A stretch of 64,000 nucleotides of DNA from an uncultured Hyphomicrobiales bacterium (lineage in GTDB: Bacteria; Pseudomonadota; Alphaproteobacteria; Rhizobiales; Beijerinckiaceae), in the NCBI GenBank assembly GCA_903902915.1, contig CAIUWR010000083.1, positions 1 through 64,000 of the forward strand, in the 5' to 3' direction. Below the pieces are notes generated by a model that did not search any database, was not told where the DNA came from, and saw nothing but the letters and a program-made list of their open reading frames with translations. A program made the translations under genes and the position numbers. Numbering within the stretch: the first letter of the stretch is position 1; each line of letters starts with the position of its first letter. Positions 9,998-19,155 of this stretch are shown piece by piece.

Positions 9998-11332
9998 ATG
10001 GCATCCGCAGCCGAACAGCTCGCCGCCAACATCAATTTCTCCGCCATCGGCAAGGCCGAGGAGCTCAAGAAGCGCATCTGGTTCACGCTGGGCGCTCTGT
10101 GCATCTATCGCCTCGGAACTTACATTCCGCTGCCGGGCATCGACCCTGCGGCTTTCGAGCAGAACTTCACTCGCGGCGGGCAGGGGGTTCTGGAGCTCTT
10201 CAACATGTTCGCGGGCGGCGCCGTGCAGCGCATGGCCATCTTCGCGCTGAACATCATGCCGTATATTTCGGCCTCGATCATCATCCAGCTCTTGACGTCG
10301 GTGTTCCCCTCGCTTGAAGCGATCAAGAAAGAGGGCGAGCAGGGCCGCAAGGTTTTGAACCAATATACCCGCTACCTGACCGTCATCCTGGCGGTCTTTC
10401 AGGCCTATGGGATCTCCGTCGGGCTTGAGGGACAGGCGGGCATTGTGTCGGATCCCGGCATCTTCTTCCGTATTTCCACCGTGATCACTCTGACTGGCGG
10501 CACCATGTTCCTCATGTGGCTGGGTGAGCAGATCACATCACGGGGCATCGGCAACGGATCCTCGCTGATCATTTTCACCGGCATCGTGGCCGCTTTCCCG
10601 TCGGCGATCATCAACACGCTGGAGCTGGGCCGTCAGGGCGCGATTTCCACTGGGCTGATTTTGCTTGTCATCGTGATGTCTGTGGCGGTCATCGCCTTCA
10701 TCGTCTTCATGGAGCGTGCGCAGCGGCGTTTGCTGATCACCTATCCGAAGCGTCAGGTGGGCAACAAGGTCTATGAGGGTCAGACCTCGTTCCTGCCGCT
10801 GAAGCTGAACACGTCGGGCGTCATCCCGCCGATCTTCGCATCCTCATTGCTTCTGTTGCCGACCACCATCGCCAATTTCGCACAAGCGTCCAATGGCTCG
10901 GGCGTGCTGGCGACCATTGCGACCTATCTGGGCCACGGACGACCGCTCTACATGCTGATGTATGTGTGCCTGATCGTCTTCTTCGCCTTTTTCTATACGG
11001 CCATCGTGTTCAATCCGACCGAGACGGCGGACAACCTGAAGAAACATGGCGGCTTCCTCCCCGGGATTCGGCCGGGCGAGCGTACCGCGCAGTTCATTGA
11101 TCAGGTCCTTATGCGGATCACGGTGATCGGCGCCGCTTATCTTTCGATCATTTGCATCTTACCCGAAATGCTCATTTCCTATGCCGCGCTTCCGTTCTAC
11201 TTTGGCGGCACGTCATTGCTGATCGTCGTAAGCGTTACGATGGACACCGTGGCTCAGGTCCATGGGCATCTTCAGGCGCAGCAATACGAGGGGCTCGTGA
11301 AGAAGGCCAAATTGCGGGGGCGAAAGAGATGA
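9998..11332 (+). CDS. secY: Protein translocase subunit SecY
   Basis: A 444-residue integral membrane protein forming the SecYEG channel of the inner membrane. The start giving [20 protein letters not shown] is preferred over upstream codons because it matches alphaproteobacterial SecY. Recognisable segments are [13 protein letters not shown], the plug region after [27 protein letters not shown] and the cytosolic C-terminal [13 protein letters not shown]. Ten membrane helices are expected. Its stop overlaps the adk start by 4 bp (ATGA). Confidence 0.98.
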   Translation: MASAAEQLAANINFSAIGKAEELKKRIWFTLGALCIYRLGTYIPLPGIDPAAFEQNFTRGGQGVLELFNMFAGGAVQRMAIFALNIMPYISASIIIQLLTSVFPSLEAIKKEGEQGRKVLNQYTRYLTVILAVFQAYGISVGLEGQAGIVSDPGIFFRISTVITLTGGTMFLMWLGEQITSRGIGNGSSLIIFTGIVAAFPSAIINTLELGRQGAISTGLILLVIVMSVAVIAFIVFMERAQRRLLITYPKRQVGNKVYEGQTSFLPLKLNTSGVIPPIFASSLLLLPTTIANFAQASNGSGVLATIATYLGHGRPLYMLMYVCLIVFFAFFYTAIVFNPTETADNLKKHGGFLPGIRPGERTAQFIDQVLMRITVIGAAYLSIICILPEMLISYAALPFYFGGTSLLIVVSVTMDTVAQVHGHLQAQQYEGLVKKAKLRGRKR

Positions 11333-11907
11333 GATTGATACTGCTGGGACCTCCGGGCGCTGGCAAGGGCACGCAGGCTGCGCGTCTGGTCGAGAAGTTC
11401 AAGATCCCGCAGCTCTCCACCGGCGACATGTTGCGAGCGGCGGTGAAGGCGGGCACGCCGGTTGGCTTGCAGGCCAAGGCGGTGATGGATGCGGGAGGGC
11501 TTGTGTCCGACGAGATCGTTTGCGGCATCATCTCGGACCGGATCGAGGAGGCGGACGCCACAAACGGTTTCATTCTCGACGGCTTTCCGCGCACGGTCGC
11601 TCAGGCGGAGGCGCTGGACGACATGTTGGCGAAGAAGGCCATGAAGCTCGATGCGATCATCGAGTTGAAGGTCGATGAGAACGCGCTGCTGGCCCGCATC
11701 GAGAAGCGCGCCGCAGAGACCGTCGCCGCTGGCGGCACGGTGCGCGCCGATGACAATCCGGACGCTTTTCGCGTGCGTCTCGTCGCCTACCGCGAGCAGA
11801 CCGCGCCAGTATCGGCCTATTACGCCTCCCACGGCGTTTTGAAGACCGTGGACGGCATGGCGCCCATCGATCAGGTGACGGCGGCGCTGGACGCGGTTCT
11901 GGGCTGA
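11329..11907 (+). CDS. adk: Adenylate kinase, short-lid form
   Basis: The 192-residue enzyme interconverts ATP + AMP and 2 ADP in the cytoplasm. The P-loop GPPGAGKGT is at residues 7-15, the AMP-binding [10 protein letters not shown] follows, and DGFPRT is near residue 84. The protein is about 20 residues shorter than E. coli Adk because the zinc-type LID insertion is absent, as in many alphaproteobacteria. It overlaps secY by 4 bp and is followed by a terminator. Confidence 0.97.
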   Translation: MRLILLGPPGAGKGTQAARLVEKFKIPQLSTGDMLRAAVKAGTPVGLQAKAVMDAGGLVSDEIVCGIISDRIEEADATNGFILDGFPRTVAQAEALDDMLAKKAMKLDAIIELKVDENALLARIEKRAAETVAAGGTVRADDNPDAFRVRLVAYREQTAPVSAYYASHGVLKTVDGMAPIDQVTAALDAVLG

Positions 11908-11932
11908 GGCTTGGGGCATTGGTTTTGAAAGA

Positions 11933-11963
11933 GGCGGTCCGCAGGGGCCGCCTTTTTTGTTTT
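11933..11963 (+). terminator. Rho-independent terminator after adk
   Basis: GGCGGTCC (11933-11940) pairs with GGGCCGCC (11945-11952) over a 4-base loop, with one G-T pair. The run TTTTTTGTTTT follows immediately. It lies 25 bp after the adk stop and should end the spc-secY-adk transcript. Confidence 0.85.
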
Positions 11964-12051
11964 GGCGCCTGGAGGGGCGAGGGTCTGCCCCCAAGGCGGT
12001 TTGCAGGCTTCGGGGGCGGTTCGCTTTTCCTGATTGCGTCGCGTGGGTAGG

Positions 12052-12067
12052 GGACGACGAGACGCCC
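12052..12067 (-). repeat. Degenerate copy of the GACG/CGTC stem-loop
   Basis: GGACGACG then AGA then CG and CCC resembles the intact stem-loops near 25.2 and 44.0 kb in reverse orientation, but the right arm has lost two bases. The flanks also match (GTGGG on the left, CCTCCC on the right). Confidence 0.4.
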
Positions 12068-12085
12068 TCCCTAGCTTCTCAAATT

Positions 12086-12158
12086 GATTCCGATTCCCAA
12101 TGCAGCGCACTGAAAATGAATCGGAAAATGCGCCCGCTTCATCCTTTGATTCCGATTC
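12086..12158. repeat. GATTCCGATTC direct/inverted repeat cluster
   Basis: GATTCCGATTC occurs at 12086-12096 and again at 12148-12158. Between them GAATCGGAA (12118-12126) is an inverted copy that can pair with either flank (9-bp and 8-bp arms). The cluster lies between the adk terminator and the 3' end of the reverse-strand DUF6968-like gene. Function is unknown; the two possible hairpins are mutually exclusive. Confidence 0.5.
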
Positions 12159-12197
12159 GCCTCTCCGGTCCAAGACCCTGCGCCGCAATCAGTTTCC

Positions 12198-12530
12198 TCA
12201 AACCGACCGCGCATCCTCCTCCGTCAACAGATCCAGCATGGAGGGCAGCGTGGGGATGGAAAATCCCGCTCCCGGCGTGTCGAAGAACAGCTCCCCCGCC
12301 TTACCTGCCGCGCTTGTGTGGAGCTCGGCGCTGACCATCTGCATGGCGAGGATGAGAGCCTGCATCGAATCGGCGCCTGCGGCAAAATAGCGGCGAGGGC
12401 CGGAGGGCCAGTGGATTTCGTAATGGCAGAGCCAGCATCCCGTCTCGAAACGCGGGGCGGCGAGGGTGACCTCGACGGGGTGGTCCTGGCCCTGCTGGCG
12501 CAGGGTGAGGGTGCGGCGGGCGATGATCAT
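12198..12530 (-). CDS. DUF6968-like hypothetical protein
   Basis: A 110-residue protein of unknown function. The pattern matches what I recall of the DUF6968 family: an N-terminal MIIARRTLTLRQQG strand, CWLCHYEIHWPSGPRRYFA in the middle, and ADSMQALILAMQMVSAEL as a C-terminal helix. The ATG at 12530 has GGAGA about ten bases upstream. A GTG at 12602 would add 24 residues and is the alternative. It lies head-on against the ribosomal cluster, between adk and rpsM. No signal peptide or membrane segment is seen. Confidence 0.65.
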   Translation of the reverse strand: MIIARRTLTLRQQGQDHPVEVTLAAPRFETGCWLCHYEIHWPSGPRRYFAAGADSMQALILAMQMVSAELHTSAAGKAGELFFDTPGAGFSIPTLPSMLDLLTEEDARSV

Positions 12531-12787
12531 CGGGTTCGATTCTCCGGATTTTTTGATGATATGTACGGAACGGATTTCTTGCTTGGTCACCAAATCCGCC
12601 ACATCCCCCTTGACCCATCCCGGTCGGCGCCCTAAACACCCCCTCTCACCGAGATCGCTTGCGCTCCCGGCTCTCTTCGTATGAAGGGGCGGGGTGTTTT
12701 TGTTTTCTCAACTCCGCAAGAGCCGGCCTCCACCGGACGCGGGGATCATCTGGCGCCGCCCTCGGGCGGCTTACATGGAGACGGCCA

Positions 12788-13156
12788 ATGGCTCGTATAG
12801 CTGGCGTTAACATCCCGACCAACAAGCGCGTCATCATTGCGCTTCAGTACATCCATGGCATCGGCGCCAAGAAGGCCGAAGAGATCTGCGCGAAGGTCAA
12901 CATCCCGGCCGAGCGCCGCGTGGCTCAGTTGACCGACGCCGAAGTGCTCCAGATTCGCGAGACCATCGACCGCGATTACATGGTCGAAGGCGATCTGCGT
13001 CGCGAAGTTTCCATGAACATCAAGCGCTTGATGGATCTGGGTTGCTACCGTGGCCTGCGCCATCGTCGCCAGCTGCCCGTTCGTGGCCAGCGCACCCACA
13101 CCAACGCCCGCACCCGCAAGGGCAAGGCCAAGCCGATCCAGGGCAAGAAGAAGTAA
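12788..13156 (+). CDS. rpsM: 30S ribosomal protein S13
   Basis: A 122-residue S13 starting [20 protein letters not shown]. The helix-two-turn-helix [15 protein letters not shown] and the basic tail ([20 protein letters not shown]) are intact. It is the first gene of the alpha operon here, 185-257 bp beyond the DUF6968-like gene depending on that gene's start, so it must have its own promoter in the preceding spacer. Confidence 0.98.
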   Translation: MARIAGVNIPTNKRVIIALQYIHGIGAKKAEEICAKVNIPAERRVAQLTDAEVLQIRETIDRDYMVEGDLRREVSMNIKRLMDLGCYRGLRHRRQLPVRGQRTHTNARTRKGKAKPIQGKKK

Positions 13157-13246
13157 GCTTCTACCCAACTGGCTTTCTCCGCAAATTACTCCAAGGTTTA
13201 GCCGCTGGAATTACGGCGGCGTCCGAGACCGAAAGGCACGAGACAA

Positions 13247-13636
13247 ATGGCAAAAGAAGCAACCCGCGTCCGCCGCCGCGAACGCAAGAACATCGCGTCC
13301 GGCGTGGCGCATGTGAACTCCTCGTTCAACAACACGATGATCACCATCACCGACGCGCAGGGCAATACGATTTCCTGGTCGTCGGCCGGCACCATGGGCT
13401 TCAAGGGTTCGCGCAAGTCGACCCCTTACGCCGCCCAGATGGCCGCCGAAGACGCGGCCCGCAAGGCCGCCGAGCACGGCATGCGCACCATCGAAGTGGA
13501 AGTTTCCGGTCCCGGTTCGGGCCGCGAGTCCGCTCTGCGCGCGCTTCAGGCGGCGGGTTTCACCGTCACCTCGATCCGCGACGTGACGCCGATCCCGCAT
13601 AACGGCTGCCGCCCGCGCAAGCGTCGGCGCGTCTGA
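13247..13636 (+). CDS. rpsK: 30S ribosomal protein S11
   Basis: A 129-residue S11 starting [20 protein letters not shown]. It shows [19 protein letters not shown] and the C-terminal [20 protein letters not shown], which contains the family's conserved Asn-Gly. It forms the 30S platform with S18 and S21. It lies 90 bp after rpsM. Confidence 0.98.
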   Translation: MAKEATRVRRRERKNIASGVAHVNSSFNNTMITITDAQGNTISWSSAGTMGFKGSRKSTPYAAQMAAEDAARKAAEHGMRTIEVEVSGPGSGRESALRALQAAGFTVTSIRDVTPIPHNGCRPRKRRRV

Positions 13637-13754
13637 CCTCCGCTACTCCATCCTCTCGCATCCGCGTGGCCGACGGGCGCGCGGATGCTTATTGCAACGA
13701 CACGCGAGGCCAGGGTCGACGGACCGATATGCCGCGCAACCGAAAGGTTCAGTC

Positions 13755-14771
13755 GTGATTCAGAAGAACTGGCAAGAACTCATCCGCCCCAACAAGCTCG
13801 AAATCATTTCGGGCGACGATCCGTTGCGTTCGGCCACTGTCGTCGCAGAGCCGCTTGAGCGTGGTTTCGGCCAGACGCTCGGCAACTCCCTGCGTCGCGT
13901 GTTGCTCTCCTCGCTTCAGGGCGCGGCCATCACCGCCGTGCAGATCGACGGCGTGCTGCATGAATTCTCCTCGATCCCCGGCGTTCGCGAAGATGTCACC
14001 GACATCGTCCTGAACATCAAGGACATCTGGGTGAAGATGCCGGGCGATGGCCCCAAGCGCATGGTGCTCAAGAAGCAGGGTCCGGGCGCCGTTCTGGCGG
14101 GCGACATCACCACCGTGGGCGACATTCAGATCCTGAACCCCAATCTGGTCATCTGCAACCTCGATGAGGGCGCCGAGATCCGCATGGAATTCACCGTCAA
14201 TACCGGCAAGGGTTATGTGGCTGCTGACCGCAACCGCGCCGAAGACGCGCCAATCGGCCTGATCCCGGTCGACAGCGTCTATTCGCCGGTTCGCAAGGTC
14301 GCCTATCGCATCGAAAACACCCGTGAGGGCCAGATTCTCGATTACGACAAGCTCACCTTGACCCTCGAGACCAACGGCGCGCTGTCGCCCGAGGACGCGA
14401 TCGCTTATAGCGCGCGCATCTTGCAGGACCAGCTGAACGTCTTCGTGAATTTCGAAGAGCCCAAGCGCGAAGAGGCTGCTCCTTCCATCCCCGAGCTCGC
14501 CTTCAACCCGGCGCTGCTCAAGAAGGTGGACGAACTGGAGCTTTCGGTGCGTTCCGCCAACTGCCTCAAGAACGACAACATCGTTTACATCGGCGACCTC
14601 ATCCAGAAGACGGAAGCCGAGATGCTGCGGACGCCGAACTTCGGCCGCAAGTCGCTCAACGAAATCAAGGAAGTGCTGGCTCAGATGGGCCTGCACCTCG
14701 GCATGGAAGTGACTGGTTGGCCGCCCGAGAACATCGACGAGCTCGCCAAGCGCTTCGAAGAGCACTACTAG
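13755..14771 (+). CDS. rpoA: RNA polymerase alpha subunit
   Basis: A 338-residue protein. The start is the GTG giving [20 protein letters not shown], the usual alphaproteobacterial N-terminus. An in-frame ATG 21 codons upstream adds unrelated sequence. The N-terminal domain ([20 protein letters not shown]) drives dimerisation and assembly. The C-terminal domain (from about residue 255, [20 protein letters not shown]) binds UP elements and activators. A 109-bp spacer precedes rplQ. Confidence 0.98.
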   Translation: MIQKNWQELIRPNKLEIISGDDPLRSATVVAEPLERGFGQTLGNSLRRVLLSSLQGAAITAVQIDGVLHEFSSIPGVREDVTDIVLNIKDIWVKMPGDGPKRMVLKKQGPGAVLAGDITTVGDIQILNPNLVICNLDEGAEIRMEFTVNTGKGYVAADRNRAEDAPIGLIPVDSVYSPVRKVAYRIENTREGQILDYDKLTLTLETNGALSPEDAIAYSARILQDQLNVFVNFEEPKREEAAPSIPELAFNPALLKKVDELELSVRSANCLKNDNIVYIGDLIQKTEAEMLRTPNFGRKSLNEIKEVLAQMGLHLGMEVTGWPPENIDELAKRFEEHY

Positions 14772-14880
14772 CATCTTCCGCCGGCCCTTCGGGGCCGGCT
14801 TTGAAGACCCAACCCGCCATAAGGCGAAAGAAGACGGTCGACCCTTGGTACGGCGGCCGTAAAAACGAAGGAGCACCATC

Positions 14881-15297
14881 ATGTATCACGGTCGCGCCAA
14901 GCGCCGCTTCAACCGCACAGCCGAGCATCGCAAGGCGATGTTCATGAACATGTGCAACGCCATCATCAAGCACGAGCAGATCGTCACGACGCTCCCGAAG
15001 GCCAAGGACTTGCGCCCTGTCGTCGAGAAGCTCATCACGCTCGGCAAGCGCGGCGATCTGCATGCGCGCCGTCAGGCGATTTCGCAGATCCGTGACATCG
15101 TCATGGTCCGCAAGCTGTTCGACGTGCTCGGCCCCCGCTACAAAGACCGTCAGGGCGGCTATTGCCGCGTGCTGAAGGCCGGCTTCCGCTTCGGCGACAA
15201 CGCGCCCATGGCCGTGATCGAATTCGTGGACCGCGACGTCGAGGCGCGCGGCAAGGATTCCGGCCCCGTGCATGTTCATGAGGAAGCTGAGGCCTGA
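14881..15297 (+). CDS. rplQ: 50S ribosomal protein L17
   Basis: A 138-residue L17 starting [20 protein letters not shown], the near-universal alphaproteobacterial form. It shows [19 protein letters not shown] and ends in an acidic tail (VHVHEEAEA). It is the last gene of the ribosomal supercluster and is followed by a strong terminator. Confidence 0.98.
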   Translation: MYHGRAKRRFNRTAEHRKAMFMNMCNAIIKHEQIVTTLPKAKDLRPVVEKLITLGKRGDLHARRQAISQIRDIVMVRKLFDVLGPRYKDRQGGYCRVLKAGFRFGDNAPMAVIEFVDRDVEARGKDSGPVHVHEEAEA

Positions 15298-15323
15298 TAG
15301 GCCCAATTTTCTTTAGACTTTTC

Positions 15324-15354
15324 AAGGGCGGCTTCGGCCGCCCTTTTCTTTTGC
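15324..15354 (+). terminator. Rho-independent terminator after rplQ
   Basis: A perfect 9-bp stem, AAGGGCGGC (15324-15332) with GCCGCCCTT (15337-15345), closes a TTCG tetraloop. A T-rich tract (TTCTTTT) follows. It ends the alpha operon. Confidence 0.93.
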
Positions 15355-15431
15355 CACATCCCGCACGGGCATGGGCTTGGCGCGGCGGCGTCAGAGTCCC
15401 TATATTTCGGTCGTCTCAACCGGGTACTGTC

Positions 15432-16826
15432 ATGCGCGCGCTCTCCTTCGTCTTGCTGCTCTGCTTTCCCCTCGCCGCCGCGCAGGCGCAGGCGCCTCAA
15501 CGCGTGGCTCCCGCTGATCGCGCAACAGTCCAGCAATCCTTTTCGCCCGTCGTGAAGCGGGTGGCTCCCGCTGTGGTCAATGTCTACGCCTCGCGCGTTG
15601 AGCGGCAGGCGCGCAATCCGCTGTTTGACGATCCCGTCTTCCGTCAGTTTTTCGGCGGTGGGGAACAGCAACGCAGCCCGACCACGCAATCGCTGGGCTC
15701 GGGCGTCATCGTGGACCCCTCGGGTCTCGTCGTGACCAATCACCACGTCATCGAGAACATGACTGACGTGAAGGTGGCGCTGGCGGACAAGCGCGAATAT
15801 GAGGCGGAGATCATCCTGCGCGATCCGCGCACCGATCTGGCGGTGCTGCGTCTGAAGAATGGCGGGGGCTTTCCCTCGCTCGAGCTGGGCGATTCCGACG
15901 CGCTTGAGGTCGGCGATCTGGTGCTGGCGATCGGCAATCCGTTTGGCGTGGGGCAGACGGTGACGCAGGGCATCGTTTCGGCGCTCGCGCGCACGCAGGT
16001 CGGCATCACCGATTACGGCTTCTTCATCCAGACGGACGCCGCCATCAACCCCGGCAATTCCGGCGGCGCCCTGGTAGATATGGACGGGCGCCTGGTGGGC
16101 ATCAATTCGGCGATCTATTCGCGCTCCGGCGGCTCCATAGGCATCGGCTTCGCCATCCCTGTGAACATGGTCAAGGTGGTGGTGGCGGCGGCCAAGGGTG
16201 GCGTGCGGCAGGTGCGCCGTCCCTGGCTCGGGGCGACGCTGCAACCCGTGTCTCGCGAGATCGCCGAGTCGCTGGGGCTGGAACGGCCCGCAGGCGCGCT
16301 GGTCGCCGATATGGTCGAGGCTGGCCCTGCGGCGCAGGCGGGCCTGCGGCGGGGCGATGTGGTGATGGAGGTGGACGGGCTGGCGGTGGACGACCCCGAG
16401 AGCCTCGGCTATCGACTGGGCACGAAATCCATAGGCGCCACCGCCACGCTCACCGTGCAGCGCAATGGGCGCAAGCTGTCGCTGCCCTTGAAGCTGACAC
16501 CCGCGCCCGAGACGCCACCGCGCGAAGCCTTGACCCTGAACGGGCGCTCGCCCTTCTCCGGCGTCACTGTCGTGAATCTGTCGCCCGCCGTGACGGAGGA
16601 ATTCTCCATCGAGGCCTTCCGCGAAGGCGTCGTCATCGCGGAGGTGGAGCCGGGCTCCGCCGCCGCCAATGTGGGACTGCAAAAGGGCGATGTGATCCTC
16701 GCGGTCAATGACGCGAAGATCGCGCGCACCTCCGAGCTGCAGCGTCTCACGCAGACGCGCCGCAGCTGGTGGAAGCTGACGCTTGGGCGTGGCGGCCAGA
16801 TCATCACGACCGCGCTGGGAGGGTGA
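15432..16826 (+). CDS. DegP/DegQ-type periplasmic serine protease
   Basis: A 464-residue HtrA-family protease for periplasmic protein quality control. Residues 1-20 are a signal peptide (MRALSFVLLLCFPLAAAQAQ). The trypsin-like domain carries the triad His105 (VTNHHVIEN), Asp135 (RTDLAVLRL) and Ser210 (INPGNSGGALVD). Two PDZ domains follow, about residues 255-360 (PWLGATLQPVSREIAESLGL) and 375-460. The start at 15432 excludes upstream codons that run into the rplQ terminator. A trypsin-type protease after rplQ is common in Hyphomicrobiales. Confidence 0.92.
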   Translation: MRALSFVLLLCFPLAAAQAQAPQRVAPADRATVQQSFSPVVKRVAPAVVNVYASRVERQARNPLFDDPVFRQFFGGGEQQRSPTTQSLGSGVIVDPSGLVVTNHHVIENMTDVKVALADKREYEAEIILRDPRTDLAVLRLKNGGGFPSLELGDSDALEVGDLVLAIGNPFGVGQTVTQGIVSALARTQVGITDYGFFIQTDAAINPGNSGGALVDMDGRLVGINSAIYSRSGGSIGIGFAIPVNMVKVVVAAAKGGVRQVRRPWLGATLQPVSREIAESLGLERPAGALVADMVEAGPAAQAGLRRGDVVMEVDGLAVDDPESLGYRLGTKSIGATATLTVQRNGRKLSLPLKLTPAPETPPREALTLNGRSPFSGVTVVNLSPAVTEEFSIEAFREGVVIAEVEPGSAAANVGLQKGDVILAVNDAKIARTSELQRLTQTRRSWWKLTLGRGGQIITTALGG

Positions 16827-16836
16827 GGGCGTCCCC

Positions 16837-17991
16837 CTAAACGCCTGCGAGCATGGCGTCCACGGCGTCATCCCTGGTGGGGAGCGCCGCGATTTGCCTT
16901 GCCATGTCGAGCGCATTGGAACGGATCTCGGCGTCCACCAGCACGCGCTGCATCGCCGCGCGCAACCCGCTCGCCTCCCGATCAAAGACCGCCACGCCAA
17001 GCCTGGCGGCGTCCACGGATCGCGCATTGGCCGGTTGATCCGCGAAAATGGGCGCAACGACAACCGGCAGGCCCGCAGCGAAGCCGCCGATCAGACTTCC
17101 GGACCCGCCATGACAGACCACGGCGCTTGCAAAGGGGAAGATCTCGGCCTGAGGCACAAAGGTCTCAACGGAAACATTGGAAGGTATCGGCCCCAGGGCC
17201 TTCGGATCCATGACCGGTCCGGTGGTCAAAAGCGCGCGAACCGGCAGCGCCGAAGCGGCCTCGAGCGCAGCGCGATAGGTGGCTTTGGCCCGCTCGGACG
17301 AACCGGAGACGGTCCCGAAGGTGATGTAGATCAGGGATTCGCCGTCACGAGGCGCCCAGGCCGGCGGCGCCTTTGAGGGCGGCGTGGGGGTGTTTGGCTC
17401 TCGCGACCGAAACGGCGCTCGCCAGCCCACCGCCTCCGCGCTTCCATCGAGGAATGCGGGAAAGGCGGTGAATATGGGTTCCGCCCGCAAGGATGCGCCG
17501 CCATCGCCTGGCAAGCCGCAGGTGCGCCGGAATTGGTCGAGCGGATCAATCAGATGAGCGCTAATCCCGGCTTCGTGCTGGTTGGAATGGACGGAGACGC
17601 GGGCGTGAGGAATGTCGGCGCGCTCCGCCGCCGCCAATGCTGCGAATTCGAAGGACTCGCGCAGGATAAAGTCGGGGCGCCAATCTGCGATGGTTTGCTG
17701 GAGGCTGGGGAGCGCAGCTCTCGCAAACTGTCGCAGGAAGCAATCGCGGGCGCCGACGATCAGCGCCTCCTCGGCGTTGGCTGCGTCGAGAGCCGCCATG
17801 GCCGGCGCCATTTCCTGGGGCGTCGGGAAGTTTGATGCGGCATGCGCAAAATCGGCCTTGGTCAGGGTGGGGGCCACTGACTGTGGCGCTGAGACCAAAA
17901 CCTCATGCCCCCGGCGCCGAAACGCGTCGGCATAGGTGAGTAGGGGAAGCAGGTGCCCCGAGAAATGAGTGGAGGACATCAGTATGCGCAT
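16837..17991 (-). CDS. UDP-glycosyltransferase-like, GT1 family
   Basis: A 384-residue GT-B fold protein. The N-terminal acceptor domain starts RILMSSTHFSGHLLPLLTYA. The C-terminal donor domain has IYITFGTVSGS and the PSPG-like motif VVCHGGSGSLIGGFAAGLPVV with DQPANA. This resembles macrolide/glycolipid glycosyltransferases, so it probably transfers a nucleotide-activated sugar to a small lipophilic acceptor that cannot be named. It is convergent with the protease gene (10-bp gap) and stands alone. Confidence 0.82.
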   Translation of the reverse strand: MRILMSSTHFSGHLLPLLTYADAFRRRGHEVLVSAPQSVAPTLTKADFAHAASNFPTPQEMAPAMAALDAANAEEALIVGARDCFLRQFARAALPSLQQTIADWRPDFILRESFEFAALAAAERADIPHARVSVHSNQHEAGISAHLIDPLDQFRRTCGLPGDGGASLRAEPIFTAFPAFLDGSAEAVGWRAPFRSREPNTPTPPSKAPPAWAPRDGESLIYITFGTVSGSSERAKATYRAALEAASALPVRALLTTGPVMDPKALGPIPSNVSVETFVPQAEIFPFASAVVCHGGSGSLIGGFAAGLPVVVAPIFADQPANARSVDAARLGVAVFDREASGLRAAMQRVLVDAEIRSNALDMARQIAALPTRDDAVDAMLAGV

Positions 17992-18207
17992 CGGCGCCTC
18001 CTTTGGGAGGCCTGCAAATCAATGTCTGCAAGCGGCGGTCCCGGACGGCACGGCAATCGGAACATTGCCTAGCTCAAGTGACGGATACGATTTTCCGGCG
18101 TGCTTCGCAATCCAGATCAGCCCTCATCGTTTTTCGGTCGCGGGCGACCATTCGTTGCGTGGCGGCCCGGCGCCGCCCGTCGCGATAGGAGATGCTTCCA
18201 ACGCTGT

Positions 18208-18240
18208 AGAGCCTTCGCTTCATGAGGAAGCGAAGGCTCT
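18208..18240. repeat. Perfect 14-bp stem-loop
   Basis: AGAGCCTTCGCTTC (18208-18221) and its exact reverse complement (18227-18240) enclose a 5-base loop. On the plus strand a T-run (18248-18252) follows a few bases later. On the minus strand there is no T-run. It lies 26 bp past the parA stop, so it could stop or protect that transcript. It could also be a dispersed repeat. Confidence 0.55.
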
Positions 18241-18265
18241 TCAGTCTGTTTTTGCGGCCTGCGCC

Positions 18266-18919
18266 TCACGCCACCTTGCGCGGCGCCGCCGTCTTGCCCT
18301 TGGCCATGCGCTTCTTGATCGAGGACCAGAGTCGGCGCATTTCGTCGGCGGCCAAGCCATGCGGGTTGATCTCGCTCACGCCGTAGCCGTGGCGCGCGGC
18401 CTCCTGATAATCGACGCGGGAGGCGACGAGAGGCGAAATAAGTCCACCCATGGCCTCCAGAGCCTTGACGCCTTCATCGACGCGCGCACTCTGTTGGGCG
18501 GGCGGGCACTGGTTCAGGAGGAAGACGAATTCCTTCTGCATGTCGCGCAGGCTCTTGCGGGTCTGCTCGCTGGCCCACAGGTCGAACACATTGGGGCGTG
18601 AGGGAATGATGCAAAGATCGGCGGCCTTCATGGCGGCGGTCGCCGTCGCCGACTCCGCGCCTGCGGTGTCGATGATGCAAAGGGAGACGCCGCTCTTTTC
18701 CAGCGTCGCGAGGGCGGTGGTGAGCTTGGCGGGCGCTACGGCTTCGACAGGCACATCGGCTTCGCCGCGCATTTTCGACCATTTGATCAGCGAGGCCTGC
18801 GGATCAAGATCGATGATGAAAACGCGCTCGCCGGCCTCCATGGCTGTGACCGCAAGCGATGAGGCGAGCGTGCTTTTTCCCGAGCCGCCCTTTTGTGTCA
18901 CGAATGCGATGGTGCGCAT
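18266..18919 (-). CDS. Orphan ParA-family ATPase
   Basis: A 217-residue MinD/ParA-superfamily ATPase. The deviant Walker A KGGSGKST lies at residues 10-17, Walker A' IIDLDPQAS at 35-43, and IIDTAGAES near 88. The start gives MRTIAFVTQKGG with GAAGGG six bases upstream; longer starts add unrelated sequence. No parB, parS-like palindrome or partner gene is adjacent. The length suits the small, DNA-tail-less ParAs that position protein cargo rather than segregate chromosomes. Its exact role is unknown. Confidence 0.8.
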   Translation of the reverse strand: MRTIAFVTQKGGSGKSTLASSLAVTAMEAGERVFIIDLDPQASLIKWSKMRGEADVPVEAVAPAKLTTALATLEKSGVSLCIIDTAGAESATATAAMKAADLCIIPSRPNVFDLWASEQTRKSLRDMQKEFVFLLNQCPPAQQSARVDEGVKALEAMGGLISPLVASRVDYQEAARHGYGVSEINPHGLAADEMRRLWSSIKKRMAKGKTAAPRKVA

Positions 18920-19155
18920 GTTCATCCCTTCAGATGGTTTTTGGAAATGGCAAACTTTTACGCGACATGAACTGAGACGCTTATGGTCTGCATAAAAATT
19001 TGATTCGGGAAGAGTCATTAAGTTTAAGTTTTAATCTGTCTCTTCAATGCAACGTTTTGTTGAGCGTCAACTATACAATTATCGACTTCTGTTTGCGTCT
19101 CAACAATGCGAAAGTGATCAGGACATGCGCCATGTCAATGGGAAGGCGAAGGTGA
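18920..19155. promoter_or_regulatory. AT-rich divergent parA-rarA intergenic region
   Basis: These 236 bp are clearly more A/T-rich than the surroundings and separate the divergent parA and rarA starts. They contain short iterations of AAGTTT (around 19018-19034) and TTGAGCGTCAA near 19060, a palindrome with a 3-base centre. They probably hold promoters for both genes, but I cannot assign -35/-10 pairs with confidence. Confidence 0.4.

Noticed and set aside
15276-17063. 595-codon minus-strand frame across the DegP-type protease
   Set aside because: It is an antisense shadow. The plus strand encodes an intact protease with signal peptide and triad.
18266-19155. Plasmid or chromosome partition locus and origin near parA
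   Set aside because: No parB, parS-like palindromes, dnaA boxes or rep gene are visible.
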